Under the pieces are notes generated by a model. The model was not told where the DNA came from. It saw nothing but the letters and a program-made list of their open reading frames with translations, and made no database searches. This document shows, one piece after another, positions 40,118-49,458 of a DNA stretch of 53,099 nucleotides (positions within the stretch are counted from its first letter, which is position 1; every line of letters starts with the position of its first letter). Where the stretch lies: NCBI GenBank assembly GCA_001785515.1, contig MFTY01000016.1:1-53099 (forward strand), written 5' to 3'. The position numbers and the translations under genes were made by a program. This DNA is from Candidatus Nomurabacteria bacterium RIFCSPHIGHO2_02_FULL_35_13 (GTDB lineage Bacteria; Patescibacteriota; Minisyncoccia; Phycocordibacterales; UBA9973).

Positions 40118-43100
40118 TTATTCCTCTTCTGGTAAACGCACCCTACTTTTAAATCCGGTTCCGGCCGGAATTAATCGTCCTATAATGACATTTTCCTTTA
40201 ATCCTCTTAAAGAGTCAATCCCGCCTTTTACCGCATTTTCTATAAGAACACGATTGGTATTTTGGAACGATGCGGCAGAAAGCCAACTCTTGGTGCGAAG
40301 AGATACTTCGGTAATGCCAAGCACTATTATTTCAGCTTTTGCTTCTTTTTGCCCTATTTTTGCAATTCTGTCGTTTTCTTCAATAAACGCCGTATTCTCA
40401 ACAATATCGCCGATAGAAAAGTTAGTTTCACCCACATCTTTTATTTTTCTTCGTGAAAACATCTGGCGAATAATAATTTCAGTGTGTTTTCTTGAAATTG
40501 AAGCACTTTGAAGTTCATAAACTTTGTTTATTTCTCGAATTATGTATTCTTCAACTAATTCTTTGGTTCCAAACTCAAATATTTCAGCAATATCTGCAGA
40601 CCCATCAGTTAGAAGCTCGCCTTTCTTTATTCTCTGGCCAACTTTTACTATTGGTGTTCTACGAAACGGCACAGCATATTCTATTTCATTTGATTTATTA
40701 TTTTTAATCTCAACGTCAGAAAGTATTTTTATTATTTTTTCTTTTCCATCTTTATTTTTTATTTCAGAAATTTCTCCGTCAGTTTTGGAAACTATTGCCG
40801 GGTTTTTAGGAATTCTTCTTTCAAAAATTTCTTCAATACGAGGCAATCCCGTAGTTATGTCCGTACCGGCAACACCTCCGGCATGAAATGTACGCAATGT
40901 GAGCTGAGTTCCCGGTTCTCCTATGGCTTGAGCCGCAATAATACCAACGGCTTCTCCCAAATCAACAAGGTGATTTCTTCCCAGGTCTAACCCATAACAC
41001 ATTTGACAAAGACCGTGAGTAGTACGACAAGTTAAGGGAGAGCGAACAAACACCTGTTCAAAACCCATTCCTTCAATGTTGTATGCTTCCTCTTTGGTAA
41101 CTAAAAATCCTTTTTTATAAATTACTTTTCCGTCTTTGTCTTTAAGGTCGCCCGCCAATACACGTCCACGGACATTTTTTGAAAGCGGGATTTCAATTCC
41201 AGAAATATTTTCTCTGGTTACTATTTTTCCTTCTTTTGTGCCACAATCTTCTTCGGTTATGACAACATCTTGCGCAACATCAACTAATCTACGAGTTAAA
41301 TATCCGGCTTTAGCGGTATTTAGAGCGGTGTCTGAGGCACCTTTACGAGCGCCGTGAGTAGTAACGAAATATTCAATCGGAGAAAGTCCTTCATGATAAC
41401 TAGGAATAATTGGAAACTCCAATGTTTTGCCTTGGTTATTTTGAATGAGTCCTTTCATTCCAATCATCTGAATCAAAGAAGTCATGGTACCTCTGGCTCC
41501 TGAGGTAAATAAATCATAAGTAGAACCATTTTTATCAAGCGTTTTAGGCAAAACTTTTTCCAATTCTTTTTTGGCATACGTCCAAATTTCAATAATTTTT
41601 TGATATCTTTCTTCTTCAGAAAGAAGACCGTCATTCCATTCTGATATTATTTTTTCTTCTAATTTTCTGCCTTCTGCAATAATTTTTGCTTTTTCAACAG
41701 GAACTTTAACGTTGTCCAATCCCCAAGTTGTACCGGAGAATGTTGAGTATTTGAAACCAAAACTTTTTATTTTATCAAGAATAGCAGGAGTTTTGTCTAT
41801 GCCATAATGCATAATGAGTTCATCAACAAGAGAGGAAATTCTTTTTTGAGTCATTTCATCGCTGACATAGGAAAAATCACTTGGTAAAATACTGTTAAAA
41901 AGAAGTTTGCCAACAGAAGTATCAAAAAACTCTCCATTAAATTTACTATATTTATGACTGTCTGTTGCTAAAACTTTTATTTTTGCCCTAAAAGATACAA
42001 TTCCATATTCATAAGCAGTGATAGCAGTGTTGGGACTTGAAAAATATTTACTTTCTCCTTTTTCACCTTCAACAGATTTTGTCATCCAATAAGACCCGAG
42101 CACTATGTCTTTACTAGGATGCACTATTGGGTCGCCATTTTGAGGTTTAAGCAAATTTTTATTTGCAGCCATTAATTCTCTGGCCTCGGATTGAGCTTCT
42201 TCCAAAAGAGGAACGTAAACCGCCATTTGGTCTCCGTCGAAATCGGCATTAAAAGCCTGACAGACAAGCGGATGCACTTGAACAGCGTTTCCTTCAATAA
42301 GAATCGGATTAAAAGCCTGAATACCTAAGCGATGAAGTGTTGGCGCACGGTTTAAAAGAACATATTTCCCTTGAATAACTTCTTCCAGCATTGCCCAAAC
42401 TTCCGGCGTGCGTTCTTCTATCAGCTTATTTGCCCCACGAATGTTAAATGCCAATTCGGCCTGTAAGATTTTAGAAATGACAAAAGGCCTGAAGAGCTCA
42501 AGGGCCATATGTTTCGGTAATCCACATTGATTAAGTTTAAGTTCTGGACCAACAACAATAACCGAACGACCTGAGTAATCCACACGTTTACCAAGTAAAT
42601 TTTGGCGGAATAAACCTTGTTTAGATTTTAAGTTGTCGGACAGAGATTTTAAAGGACGCTTTTGAGACTGGCTCATCGCTGCGCTGTCATTTTGTTTTGC
42701 AATTGAATTGTCTATAAGAGCATCCACTGCCTCTTGAATAATTCTTTTTTCGTTTCGCAAAATAACATCCGGCGCATTTATTTCTTTTAATTTTTTTAGA
42801 CGATTATTTCTATTTATCACTCGGCGATAGAGGTCATTTAAGTCAGATGTTGCATGACGTCCTCCGTCCAACGCAACCATAGGACGCAAAACCGGAGGAA
42901 TAACCGGAATAACGGTTAAAAACATCCATTCTGGTCGGATTCCCGCATAAGTCATAGCACGAATAAGAGAAAGTCTTTTTTGTAGCTTTTCTTTTTCAAT
43001 CATGCTTGCTTTTTCAATCATTTTCTCGGTGAGAATTTTTAATTTATTTAGGTCAAGATTTTTAAAAATAGAATAAATAGCTTCAGCGCCTATGTTTGCT

Positions 43101-43729
43101 TCAAAACAAGTACCATATTTTAAAGAATAATGATGAAAAGAAATTTCATTCAAAACTTTTCCTTCATAGATTTCTAAAATTTCTTTTTTAGTGCTAGAAA
43201 ATAAATCTTTTAATTTTTCACGGATATTGTCGTCAGCTGAATTTTTTAATTTAGCTTTATATTCTTTTTCTAGGTTTTGAACAATTATTTCTTTTTCATT
43301 TTCATGAACTTTGGTAATTATATATCCGGCAAAATATATTACTTTCTCAAGGTCGGATACTGAAATATTTAGAAGTATACTCATTCGAGAAGGCACTCCT
43401 CGCAAAAACCAAATGTGGGCGACGGGTGTCGAAAGTTCAATATGCCCCATTCTTTCTCGTCTTACAATAGAACGTGTTACTTCCACTCCGCATTTTTCAC
43501 AAATAATATCTTTGTAGCGAATTCTGCGATATTTCCCACAATAACATTCGTAATCTTTTTCCGGTCCGAAAATTTTCTCGTCAAAAAGACCACCGCGTTC
43601 AGACCTGCCTGTGCGGTAATTTATAGTCTCAGGCTTGGTGACTTCTCCATAAGACCAGTCTTTTATTTGCTCGGGTGATGCAAGTTTGAGCGAAATATAA
43701 TCAAAATCAGTTTTATTTAAGGTTTTCAT
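40118..43729 (-). CDS. rpoC: RNA polymerase subunit beta'
   Basis: 1203 residues. N-terminal zinc site CYCGKYRRIRYKDIICEKCG near 62-80, active site NADFDGDQMAVYVPL near 465, bridge-helix and trigger-loop region GARKGASDTALNTAKAGYLTRRLVDVAQDVVI near 800, second zinc site with CGTKEG and CRTTHGLCQMC. No large lineage-specific insert. Starts 9 bases after rpoB ends. Confidence 0.97.
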   Translation of the reverse strand: MKTLNKTDFDYISLKLASPEQIKDWSYGEVTKPETINYRTGRSERGGLFDEKIFGPEKDYECYCGKYRRIRYKDIICEKCGVEVTRSIVRRERMGHIELSTPVAHIWFLRGVPSRMSILLNISVSDLEKVIYFAGYIITKVHENEKEIIVQNLEKEYKAKLKNSADDNIREKLKDLFSSTKKEILEIYEGKVLNEISFHHYSLKYGTCFEANIGAEAIYSIFKNLDLNKLKILTEKMIEKASMIEKEKLQKRLSLIRAMTYAGIRPEWMFLTVIPVIPPVLRPMVALDGGRHATSDLNDLYRRVINRNNRLKKLKEINAPDVILRNEKRIIQEAVDALIDNSIAKQNDSAAMSQSQKRPLKSLSDNLKSKQGLFRQNLLGKRVDYSGRSVIVVGPELKLNQCGLPKHMALELFRPFVISKILQAELAFNIRGANKLIEERTPEVWAMLEEVIQGKYVLLNRAPTLHRLGIQAFNPILIEGNAVQVHPLVCQAFNADFDGDQMAVYVPLLEEAQSEARELMAANKNLLKPQNGDPIVHPSKDIVLGSYWMTKSVEGEKGESKYFSSPNTAITAYEYGIVSFRAKIKVLATDSHKYSKFNGEFFDTSVGKLLFNSILPSDFSYVSDEMTQKRISSLVDELIMHYGIDKTPAILDKIKSFGFKYSTFSGTTWGLDNVKVPVEKAKIIAEGRKLEEKIISEWNDGLLSEEERYQKIIEIWTYAKKELEKVLPKTLDKNGSTYDLFTSGARGTMTSLIQMIGMKGLIQNNQGKTLEFPIIPSYHEGLSPIEYFVTTHGARKGASDTALNTAKAGYLTRRLVDVAQDVVITEEDCGTKEGKIVTRENISGIEIPLSKNVRGRVLAGDLKDKDGKVIYKKGFLVTKEEAYNIEGMGFEQVFVRSPLTCRTTHGLCQMCYGLDLGRNHLVDLGEAVGIIAAQAIGEPGTQLTLRTFHAGGVAGTDITTGLPRIEEIFERRIPKNPAIVSKTDGEISEIKNKDGKEKIIKILSDVEIKNNKSNEIEYAVPFRRTPIVKVGQRIKKGELLTDGSADIAEIFEFGTKELVEEYIIREINKVYELQSASISRKHTEIIIRQMFSRRKIKDVGETNFSIGDIVENTAFIEENDRIAKIGQKEAKAEIIVLGITEVSLRTKSWLSAASFQNTNRVLIENAVKGGIDSLRGLKENVIIGRLIPAGTGFKSRVRLPEEE

Positions 43730-43738
43730 AATTCAATT

Positions 43739-46700
43739 TTATTCATTATGACCCTGATTTTTTATAGAAGGGTCATATTTTTTCAAATTAACATCAAGCG
43801 CAAGCCCTCGCAAATAATTTAGCAAAACATTGAATGATGCGGGAGAATTTGGCGGTTTAATGGTTTCACTTTTGATAATAGAATCAAATGTCTGAGAACG
43901 ACCCAATATGTCATCAGATTTAATAGTAAGCATTTCTCGCAATGTATAGGCTGCGCCATATCCTTCTAGCGCCCAGACTTCCATTTCTCCAAATCTTTGT
44001 CCTCCGCCTTGAGCTTTTCCACCTAATGGCTGTTGAGTAATAAGCGAATAAGGTCCGATAGAACGCATATGAATTTTATCTTCTACCATGTGGTGAAGTT
44101 TCAACATATACATGTACCCGACAGCAACATCCTGGTCAAAAGATTCTCCTGTTCGTCCATCAAAAAGTTTTAATTTGCCATTTTCCGGAAATCCGGCTTT
44201 TTTCAATTCCCCTCTTATTTCTTCATGACTTGCTCCCAAGAATGGAGGAACGATGGCCTGATATCCTAACGTATTAGCCGCCATGCCAAGATGCATTTCT
44301 AAAATTTGTCCCAAATTCATACGAGAAGGAACACCTAACGGCGAAAGTATTATATCGACCGGCGTACCATCCGCTGCATAAGGCATATCTTCTTCCGGGA
44401 GAATTCTTGAAATGACCCCCTTGTTTCCGTGTCGTCCAGAAAGTTTGTCTCCGACTGAAATATTTCTAATTTGAGCAATTTCAATCACAATTTTTTTAAT
44501 AATTCCTGCTTCAAGTGTATGACCCAAATCACGGGAGAAAATTTTGATACCGATAATACGACCGCGTTTTCCGTGTTCCATACGAAGAGACGTATCTTTA
44601 ACATCACGCGCTTTTTCGGCAAAAATAGAACGCAATAAGCGCTCTTCTGGGGTAAGTTCAGTCTCGCCTTTTGGAGTAATTTTACCAATTAAAATATCAT
44701 TTTCCCTGACTTCAGCCCCGATACGCACAATACCATCTTCGTCTAAATCTTTAAGTTTTAATTCTCCGACATTTGGTATGTCACGAGTGGTAATTTCAGG
44801 TCCAAGCTTGGTATCGCGAACTGTGCAAACGAATTCCTCAACATAGACACTGGTAAATTTGCTCTTCTTTACAAGTCGCTCAGAAATGATTATGGCATCT
44901 TCATAATTTAGTCCAGACCAAGACAAAAAAGCTATAAAAACATTCTGTCCGATTGAAATTTGTCCATCTACTGTGCTTGTTGTATCAGCTAATATGTCGC
45001 CTTTTTTAACTTTCTGTCCGACATCCACCGCAGGACGCTGATGAAATGCAGAAAAATTATTATTTCTCAAAAAATTAACAAGGGTGTAAGTTTTTTCGGA
45101 TTTTCCCTCGGCTGTAGCCTTATGGGCGAGGCCTTTTACTACTATTTTCTTTGCATCTAAATAAGAAACAACTCCATCTTCTAGAGCAATAACTGTTCTT
45201 CCGGTATCGCGAGAAGCCAAAGCTTCAACACCTGTTGCAACCAAAGGCGCTTCGGGAAGTACGCAAGGAACAGCCTGTTTCTGCATGTTGCTTCCCATTA
45301 AAGCACGGTTAGCATCATTGTGTTCCAAAAATGGAATCATGGAAGTTGCTATGGAAAAACCTTGATTGACCGCAACGTCAATAAAGTCAACTTGGTCGCG
45401 ATAAATCATACCTGGATTTGTTTTTATTCTGGCCGCTACTTTTTCTTCTGTTATTTTTCCATTTTCATCATAAAGAATTCCTGCATGCGCAATATTATAT
45501 TTTTCTTCTTCCAGCGCATTCAGATACTGAACTTCCCCGGTAATTTTTCCATCTTTTACCTTTATATATGGAGTTTCAATAATTCCAAAATCGTTTATTT
45601 TTGCGTAAGTGGAAAGATGTAAAATAAGTCCGATGTTGGGTCCTTCTGGAGTATGAATCGGACAAACTCTTCCGTAGTGAGAAGGATGCACGTCTCGAAC
45701 TTCTAATCCTGCACGTTCACGAGTGAGACCTCCGGGACCCAGAGCGGAAAGAGTGCGCAAATGTTCCATTTCGCAAAGCACGTTTTCCTGCGCCATAAAT
45801 TGTGAAAGCTGGTTAGTGGTAAAAAATTCCTTAATACGAGCCTGCAAAGGACGCTGATTAATAATATGAATTGGCAACGCAGTATCAACATCAATGATGG
45901 ACATTCTATCTTGAATGTTTCTCTTAATCTGCATCATGCCGGTACGCACTTTCTGTTGAAGCATTTCTCCAACAAATCTGACTCGTCTCTGACCCAAATG
46001 GTCTATATCATCAGATTTTGCACCGGGAGTATTATTTAAAACAATAATATTTGTAATTACAGTTAATAAATCTTCCTTAGAAATGGTTCGGCGAGCAAGC
46101 TCTTCCTCTTCTAATGGTTTTTCAAAACGCTTATTAAACCTGTATCGTCCAACTGGAGAAAGGTCATATCTTTCAGGGGTAAATAAAGAGTTAATAAACT
46201 CTTTGGCGTTGTCCGCTGTCGCCATATCCCCGTCCCTTAAACGTTTATATATTTCAATATATGCATCATTCAATGTTTTAGCGACATCTTTTGCCAAGCA
46301 AGCTTCAATTACTTCTTTGCAATTTGGAATCTTTTCAAACGCTTTTAGCATCATCTCATTAGTGCTATAACCCATGACACGTAGTAACGCTGTTGCGGGA
46401 AATTTTCTTTTTTTGTCTATTCTTACATATATTGCTCCATCGGATTCCGATTCTATTTCAATCCAAACTCCGCGAGCCGGAATAATTTTTGCGCCAAAAT
46501 ATCTTTTGCCTTTATTTTCGGATTCCGTAAAGAAAACTCCGAAACTTCTGGCGAGCTGCGGCACTATAATGCGTTCTACGCCATTTATAATGAAAGTTCC
46601 GTGCGGAGTCATCAAGGGAAGCTCGGACATAAAAATCTCCTGTTCTTTAACGGTACCCAGAATTTTATTCGTTAATTTTACACGAGTCTTAAGAAGACCC

Positions 46701-46954
46701 TGATAAGAAAGTTTATTTATCTTAGCGTCATTCTCTTCACAATTAGGTTCACTAAGAGAGAAAGAAGAAAATTCAAGTTCAAATTTTTTTCCGGAGTAGT
46801 CTATGATTGGAGAAAATTCTTTAAAAACTTCTTTTATTCCTTCTTCCACCAGCCACTTGAAAGACTTAGTCTGAGCTTCTATCAAATTTGGAAATTTTAT
46901 TAACGGATTTTTATGTCTTAAAAAATACTTTTTTGGACGTTTTTCTGTTTGCAT
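43739..46954 (-). CDS. rpoB: RNA polymerase subunit beta
   Basis: 1071 residues from Met 46954 (MQTEKRPKKYFLRHKNPLIKFPNL); an in-frame ATG at 46999 would add 15 hydrophobic residues not found in the family. Motifs: FFTTNQLSQFMAQENVLCEMEHLRTLSALGPGGLTRERAG (rifampicin region; usual positions look normal except FM-QEN), HPSHYGRVCPIHTPEGPNIGL, GRHGNKGVISRILPEEDMPYAADGTPVDIILSPLGVPSRMN, and GGKAQGGGQRFGEMEVWALEGYGAAYTLREML. The leader is about 160 nt. Confidence 0.97.
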   Translation of the reverse strand: MQTEKRPKKYFLRHKNPLIKFPNLIEAQTKSFKWLVEEGIKEVFKEFSPIIDYSGKKFELEFSSFSLSEPNCEENDAKINKLSYQGLLKTRVKLTNKILGTVKEQEIFMSELPLMTPHGTFIINGVERIIVPQLARSFGVFFTESENKGKRYFGAKIIPARGVWIEIESESDGAIYVRIDKKRKFPATALLRVMGYSTNEMMLKAFEKIPNCKEVIEACLAKDVAKTLNDAYIEIYKRLRDGDMATADNAKEFINSLFTPERYDLSPVGRYRFNKRFEKPLEEEELARRTISKEDLLTVITNIIVLNNTPGAKSDDIDHLGQRRVRFVGEMLQQKVRTGMMQIKRNIQDRMSIIDVDTALPIHIINQRPLQARIKEFFTTNQLSQFMAQENVLCEMEHLRTLSALGPGGLTRERAGLEVRDVHPSHYGRVCPIHTPEGPNIGLILHLSTYAKINDFGIIETPYIKVKDGKITGEVQYLNALEEEKYNIAHAGILYDENGKITEEKVAARIKTNPGMIYRDQVDFIDVAVNQGFSIATSMIPFLEHNDANRALMGSNMQKQAVPCVLPEAPLVATGVEALASRDTGRTVIALEDGVVSYLDAKKIVVKGLAHKATAEGKSEKTYTLVNFLRNNNFSAFHQRPAVDVGQKVKKGDILADTTSTVDGQISIGQNVFIAFLSWSGLNYEDAIIISERLVKKSKFTSVYVEEFVCTVRDTKLGPEITTRDIPNVGELKLKDLDEDGIVRIGAEVRENDILIGKITPKGETELTPEERLLRSIFAEKARDVKDTSLRMEHGKRGRIIGIKIFSRDLGHTLEAGIIKKIVIEIAQIRNISVGDKLSGRHGNKGVISRILPEEDMPYAADGTPVDIILSPLGVPSRMNLGQILEMHLGMAANTLGYQAIVPPFLGASHEEIRGELKKAGFPENGKLKLFDGRTGESFDQDVAVGYMYMLKLHHMVEDKIHMRSIGPYSLITQQPLGGKAQGGGQRFGEMEVWALEGYGAAYTLREMLTIKSDDILGRSQTFDSIIKSETIKPPNSPASFNVLLNYLRGLALDVNLKKYDPSIKNQGHNE

Positions 46955-47119
46955 ATTTATTAAACCAAAATAAAGCAATAAAAGGCAAAAGAAAAACAAA
47001 GGAAAACGTGCTTTTCTTTAGCTTCTTAAGAAGAATTATTTAGATATTATGATTAAGTTAAAAACTCTATTAATACAAACTAGAGATATATCCAAAACTC
47101 AATCAATCTCTTATCTGTG

Positions 47120-47147
47120 AGTATACTCTTAATGTATTTTTTGTCAA
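47120..47147 (-). promoter_or_regulatory. rpoBC promoter
   Basis: TTGACA (47142-47147), 16-bp spacer, TATACT (47120-47125), minus strand. The 160-nt leader to rpoB holds a CTTCTTAAGAAG palindrome but no ORF or terminator that I can support. Confidence 0.7.
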
Positions 47148-47174
47148 ATACGTTTGGGGATTATAAATAATTAT

Positions 47175-47209
47175 AAAAAAGAACCCCCACATGAACAATG
47201 CGGGGGTTA
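47175..47209 (-). terminator. Terminator of the 182-residue orphan gene
   Basis: On minus AACCCCC, long loop with GCATTG, TGGGGGTT, then CTTTTTT. Confidence 0.8.
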
Positions 47210-47231
47210 AGGGAAAGGAAAAATATATACT

Positions 47232-47780
47232 TTACTTGCTGAAGCGGAGGGCGGGGTCATTCAAGTTCCAGCGATCATCCAACCAACGCCAATGCACCAC
47301 AAGTTCACCACCTTCCTCACGGAGAAACGGAACAAGAAGATAGTTGTCATGGTGAAGTTGCACGACTGATTTCCACAAGAACACTTTTTTGCCCTTGAAG
47401 AGCTCTCTGAATATCTCTACGCCCTTCTGTTGGATGACCAAGCCATCCTGTAAGCTAAGACATGAACCGAGAGTGTTGGTGTCCTTCAGATACTTATAGA
47501 TAACACCACCACGCACATAGCCACGATTCTGGTCATCATGAAGCCACTGCCGAACCCCAGCCTGCAAATCATACTCAGCAGGTCCTAGGAGCTCCAGTTC
47601 GGGATGTACCAACTCCTTTATCCAATCAGGATATGTCGGCTTGACCAGACGGTCAATCTGAACAATGAAATCAGGAAAAAACTCAGAGACAGAAGTAGAG
47701 TCTTTCAAAAACATCAAGGCGCCAGTATCACCACCAATTTTCCCCACGATGGTGTTCAGTCGAGAATCGTTGTATTCCAT
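47232..47780 (-). CDS. 182-residue orphan protein
   Basis: No signal peptide or membrane segment. The N-terminal half is helical (VSEFFPDFIVQIDRLVKPTYPDWIKELVHPELELLGP); the C-terminal half looks beta-rich and aromatic: LGSCLSLQDGLVIQQKGVEIFRELFKGKKVFLWKSVVQLHHDNYLLVPFLREEGGELVVHW, ending LDDRWNLNDPALRFSK. I faintly recognise the WK...PALRF ending as one shared by uncharacterised CPR proteins, without a known role. Own TTGACA promoter, AAAGGA ribosome-binding site 8 bases before the ATG, and terminator; GC above the window average. Confidence 0.7.
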   Translation of the reverse strand: MEYNDSRLNTIVGKIGGDTGALMFLKDSTSVSEFFPDFIVQIDRLVKPTYPDWIKELVHPELELLGPAEYDLQAGVRQWLHDDQNRGYVRGGVIYKYLKDTNTLGSCLSLQDGLVIQQKGVEIFRELFKGKKVFLWKSVVQLHHDNYLLVPFLREEGGELVVHWRWLDDRWNLNDPALRFSK

Positions 47781-47846
47781 TAGTTTTTTCCTTTCTTTAG
47801 CTAATGGTCCTTTCTATTAGAAGTTTAACTCAAGGAACTTTTTACT

Positions 47847-47875
47847 CTTATACTTTAAGCCCGATAAATGTTTCT
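47847..47875 (-). promoter_or_regulatory. Promoter of the 182-residue orphan gene
   Basis: TTGACA, 17-bp spacer, TAAAGT on the minus strand, about 70-90 bases before the ATG; the -10 is weak. Confidence 0.5.
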
Positions 47876-47889
47876 GTCAAACAAGAATA

Positions 47890-48546
47890 TTATTTTCTCT
47901 TCCTCCACTCTTCTATCTTTTTATGATTTCCAGAGAGTAAAACTTCTGGAACTTTGTAGTTTTTGCTCTTGTATTTTAATATTTCCGGACGAGTGTAAAC
48001 TTCGCTGGTAGATACACGTTCTTCTTCTAAAGAATCATGATTGCCAAGCACTCCTTTAATTTGCCTAGAAACACAATCCACTAATACCATTGCCGGTATT
48101 TCTCCGCCAGTTAAGACATAGTCCCCTATTGATAATTTTTTAGTTTTTAAAATTTTATCTACTCGCGCGTCTATACCTTCATATCTTCCACAAATTAAAA
48201 TAATATCCGTATATTTTTTTGAGATATTTTTTGCGAAAGTAGTGGTAAACTTTTCGGCGCTAGGAATAAAGTTTACAATTAAGATTTTTTTATTCTTGCT
48301 TTTTATTGAATTTACAGCTTTCTCAATTGCCTTTAATAAAGGCTCGGCTCGTATAACCATTCCTGGTCCTCCACCATATGGTTTATCATCCATCGGTTTG
48401 TAATTATTTTTTGGAGCTTTTATAAAATCCCTAGGGTTATAAAAATTTACTTTTATAAGCTTGTTCTTTATCGCTCGCCCAATAATAGACTCACTTAAAT
48501 ATGAGCTAAATATATCAGGAAATATAGTAATAATGTGAAAATGCAT
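47890..48546 (-). CDS. trmD: tRNA (guanine37-N1)-methyltransferase
   Basis: 218 residues. HIITIFPDIFSSYLSESIIGRAI start, GGGPGMVIRAEPL near 58, ILICGRYEGIDARVD near 115 and LSIGDYVLTGGEIPAMVLVDCVSRQIKGVLG near 130-160, the SAM-binding trefoil knot. Methylates G37 next to the anticodon to keep the reading frame. It follows the rpsP-KH terminator and has its own leaderless -10. Confidence 0.95.
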   Translation of the reverse strand: MHFHIITIFPDIFSSYLSESIIGRAIKNKLIKVNFYNPRDFIKAPKNNYKPMDDKPYGGGPGMVIRAEPLLKAIEKAVNSIKSKNKKILIVNFIPSAEKFTTTFAKNISKKYTDIILICGRYEGIDARVDKILKTKKLSIGDYVLTGGEIPAMVLVDCVSRQIKGVLGNHDSLEEERVSTSEVYTRPEILKYKSKNYKVPEVLLSGNHKKIEEWRKRK

Positions 48547-48553
48547 ATAAATG

Positions 48554-48559
48554 AGTATA
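48554..48559 (-). promoter_or_regulatory. Leaderless extended -10 of trmD
   Basis: TATACT with TGT before it, 7 bases from ATG 48546; it overlaps the T-run of the preceding terminator. Confidence 0.6.
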
Positions 48560-48591
48560 ACAAAAAATCCCCCGAATGGGGGATTTTTTGT
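48560..48591 (-). terminator. Terminator of the rpsP-KH operon
   Basis: AAAAAATCCCCC, loop ATTC, GGGGGATTTTTTG on the minus strand, 4 bases after the KH gene. Confidence 0.9.
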
Positions 48592-48594
48592 TAT

Positions 48595-48930
48595 TTAAAT
48601 TCCTTTCAAATCTTCCATAGCTTGGTCAACGGTTTTTGTTGCCATTTCTCCATTTACAGGTCTTGATTCAGGCCTCATTCCGCCTTCAGGCTCGTTAATC
48701 TTTAGATTCACGCGAGCATTGTTTTTCATACCTATGATTCGCAATAATGTGCGAATAGCTTTTGCCGTGTTTCCCATTCTTCCGATAATCTTGCCCATAT
48801 CGGCAGGATTTACTGTAAGAGAAATGAGCACTCCCATTTCATCAACAGTGCGATCGAGTTTTACATCGTTCGGATTGTCTACTAGCGCTTTTACCACATA
48901 TTCCAGAAATACTTTATCAGCGTCTTGCAT
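48595..48930 (-). CDS. KH-domain RNA-binding protein (KhpA-like)
   Basis: 111 residues. KH core VNPADMGKIIGRMGNTAKAIRTLLRIIGMKNNARVNLKI at about 40-80, with GRMG as the GxxG RNA loop; short acidic tail. Small KH proteins next to rpsP and trmD are common in bacteria and bind RNA in ribosome or small-RNA metabolism. 89 bases after rpsP. A TATAAA 11 bases upstream may give it an extra start. Confidence 0.88.
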   Translation of the reverse strand: MQDADKVFLEYVVKALVDNPNDVKLDRTVDEMGVLISLTVNPADMGKIIGRMGNTAKAIRTLLRIIGMKNNARVNLKINEPEGGMRPESRPVNGEMATKTVDQAMEDLKGI

Positions 48931-49019
48931 GGTTTCAGAATTTTATACTTTTAATCTTAGCAGTGTTACGACCTTAAGAAATTATTAGCACTGCTTACTG
49001 TAAGTATACACAACTATTT

Positions 49020-49322
49020 TTAAGCTTTCAACTCTTTTCTCTTTAAGGTTGGTTTTTTCTTCGGTAAAACATTTATTTTCTTACCTTCTATTACTTTTTG
49101 ATGCACCATAAAATTATGCATCGTATCAGAAAGTTGAGCTCCTTTTGAAACCCAATACTTTATTCTGTCAGCTTTAAAATTGGTTTCACCCGCTTTAGGA
49201 TTATAAGTACCGATTATTTCCAAAAATTTTCCGCTTTTTGTGCTATTTTTTGAATCAGTTAAAACTGCCCGAAATGATGGGTCGTTCTTTCTGCCTATTC
49301 TTTGTAATCTTATTTTTAACAT
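49020..49322 (-). CDS. rpsP: 30S ribosomal protein S16
   Basis: 100 residues: MLKIRLQRIGRKNDPSFRAVLTDS, FLEIIGTYNPKA, FKADRIKYWVSKGAQLSDTMHNF, the full S16 pattern, plus a basic tail (PKKKPTLKRKELK). First gene of the rpsP-KH unit; its ATG is the last three bases of the 74-bp repeat. Confidence 0.95.
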   Translation of the reverse strand: MLKIRLQRIGRKNDPSFRAVLTDSKNSTKSGKFLEIIGTYNPKAGETNFKADRIKYWVSKGAQLSDTMHNFMVHQKVIEGKKINVLPKKKPTLKRKELKA

Positions 49323-49393
49323 CCCAGTACTAAAATTTTAACTAATAATCTTTTATCCTTATGCCCCGTAATCAAAAATTTAGTACGGGACAG
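49320..49393 (-). repeat. 74-bp dispersed repeat, copy 2, abutting rpsP start
   Basis: Partner of 38289-38362; same orientation to its gene, same end point at the ATG. Confidence 0.85.
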
Positions 49394-49446
49394 ATAGAGA
49401 CAGTCTAACATAACTTACAAAAAAGGCAAATAAGGAAATTCTGTGT

Positions 49447-49452
49447 TATATT
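49447..49452 (+). promoter_or_regulatory. Leaderless extended -10 of rnr
   Basis: TATATT with TGT before it, then 6 bases to the GTG start at 49459. Confidence 0.55.
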
Positions 49453-49458
49453 AAAAGA

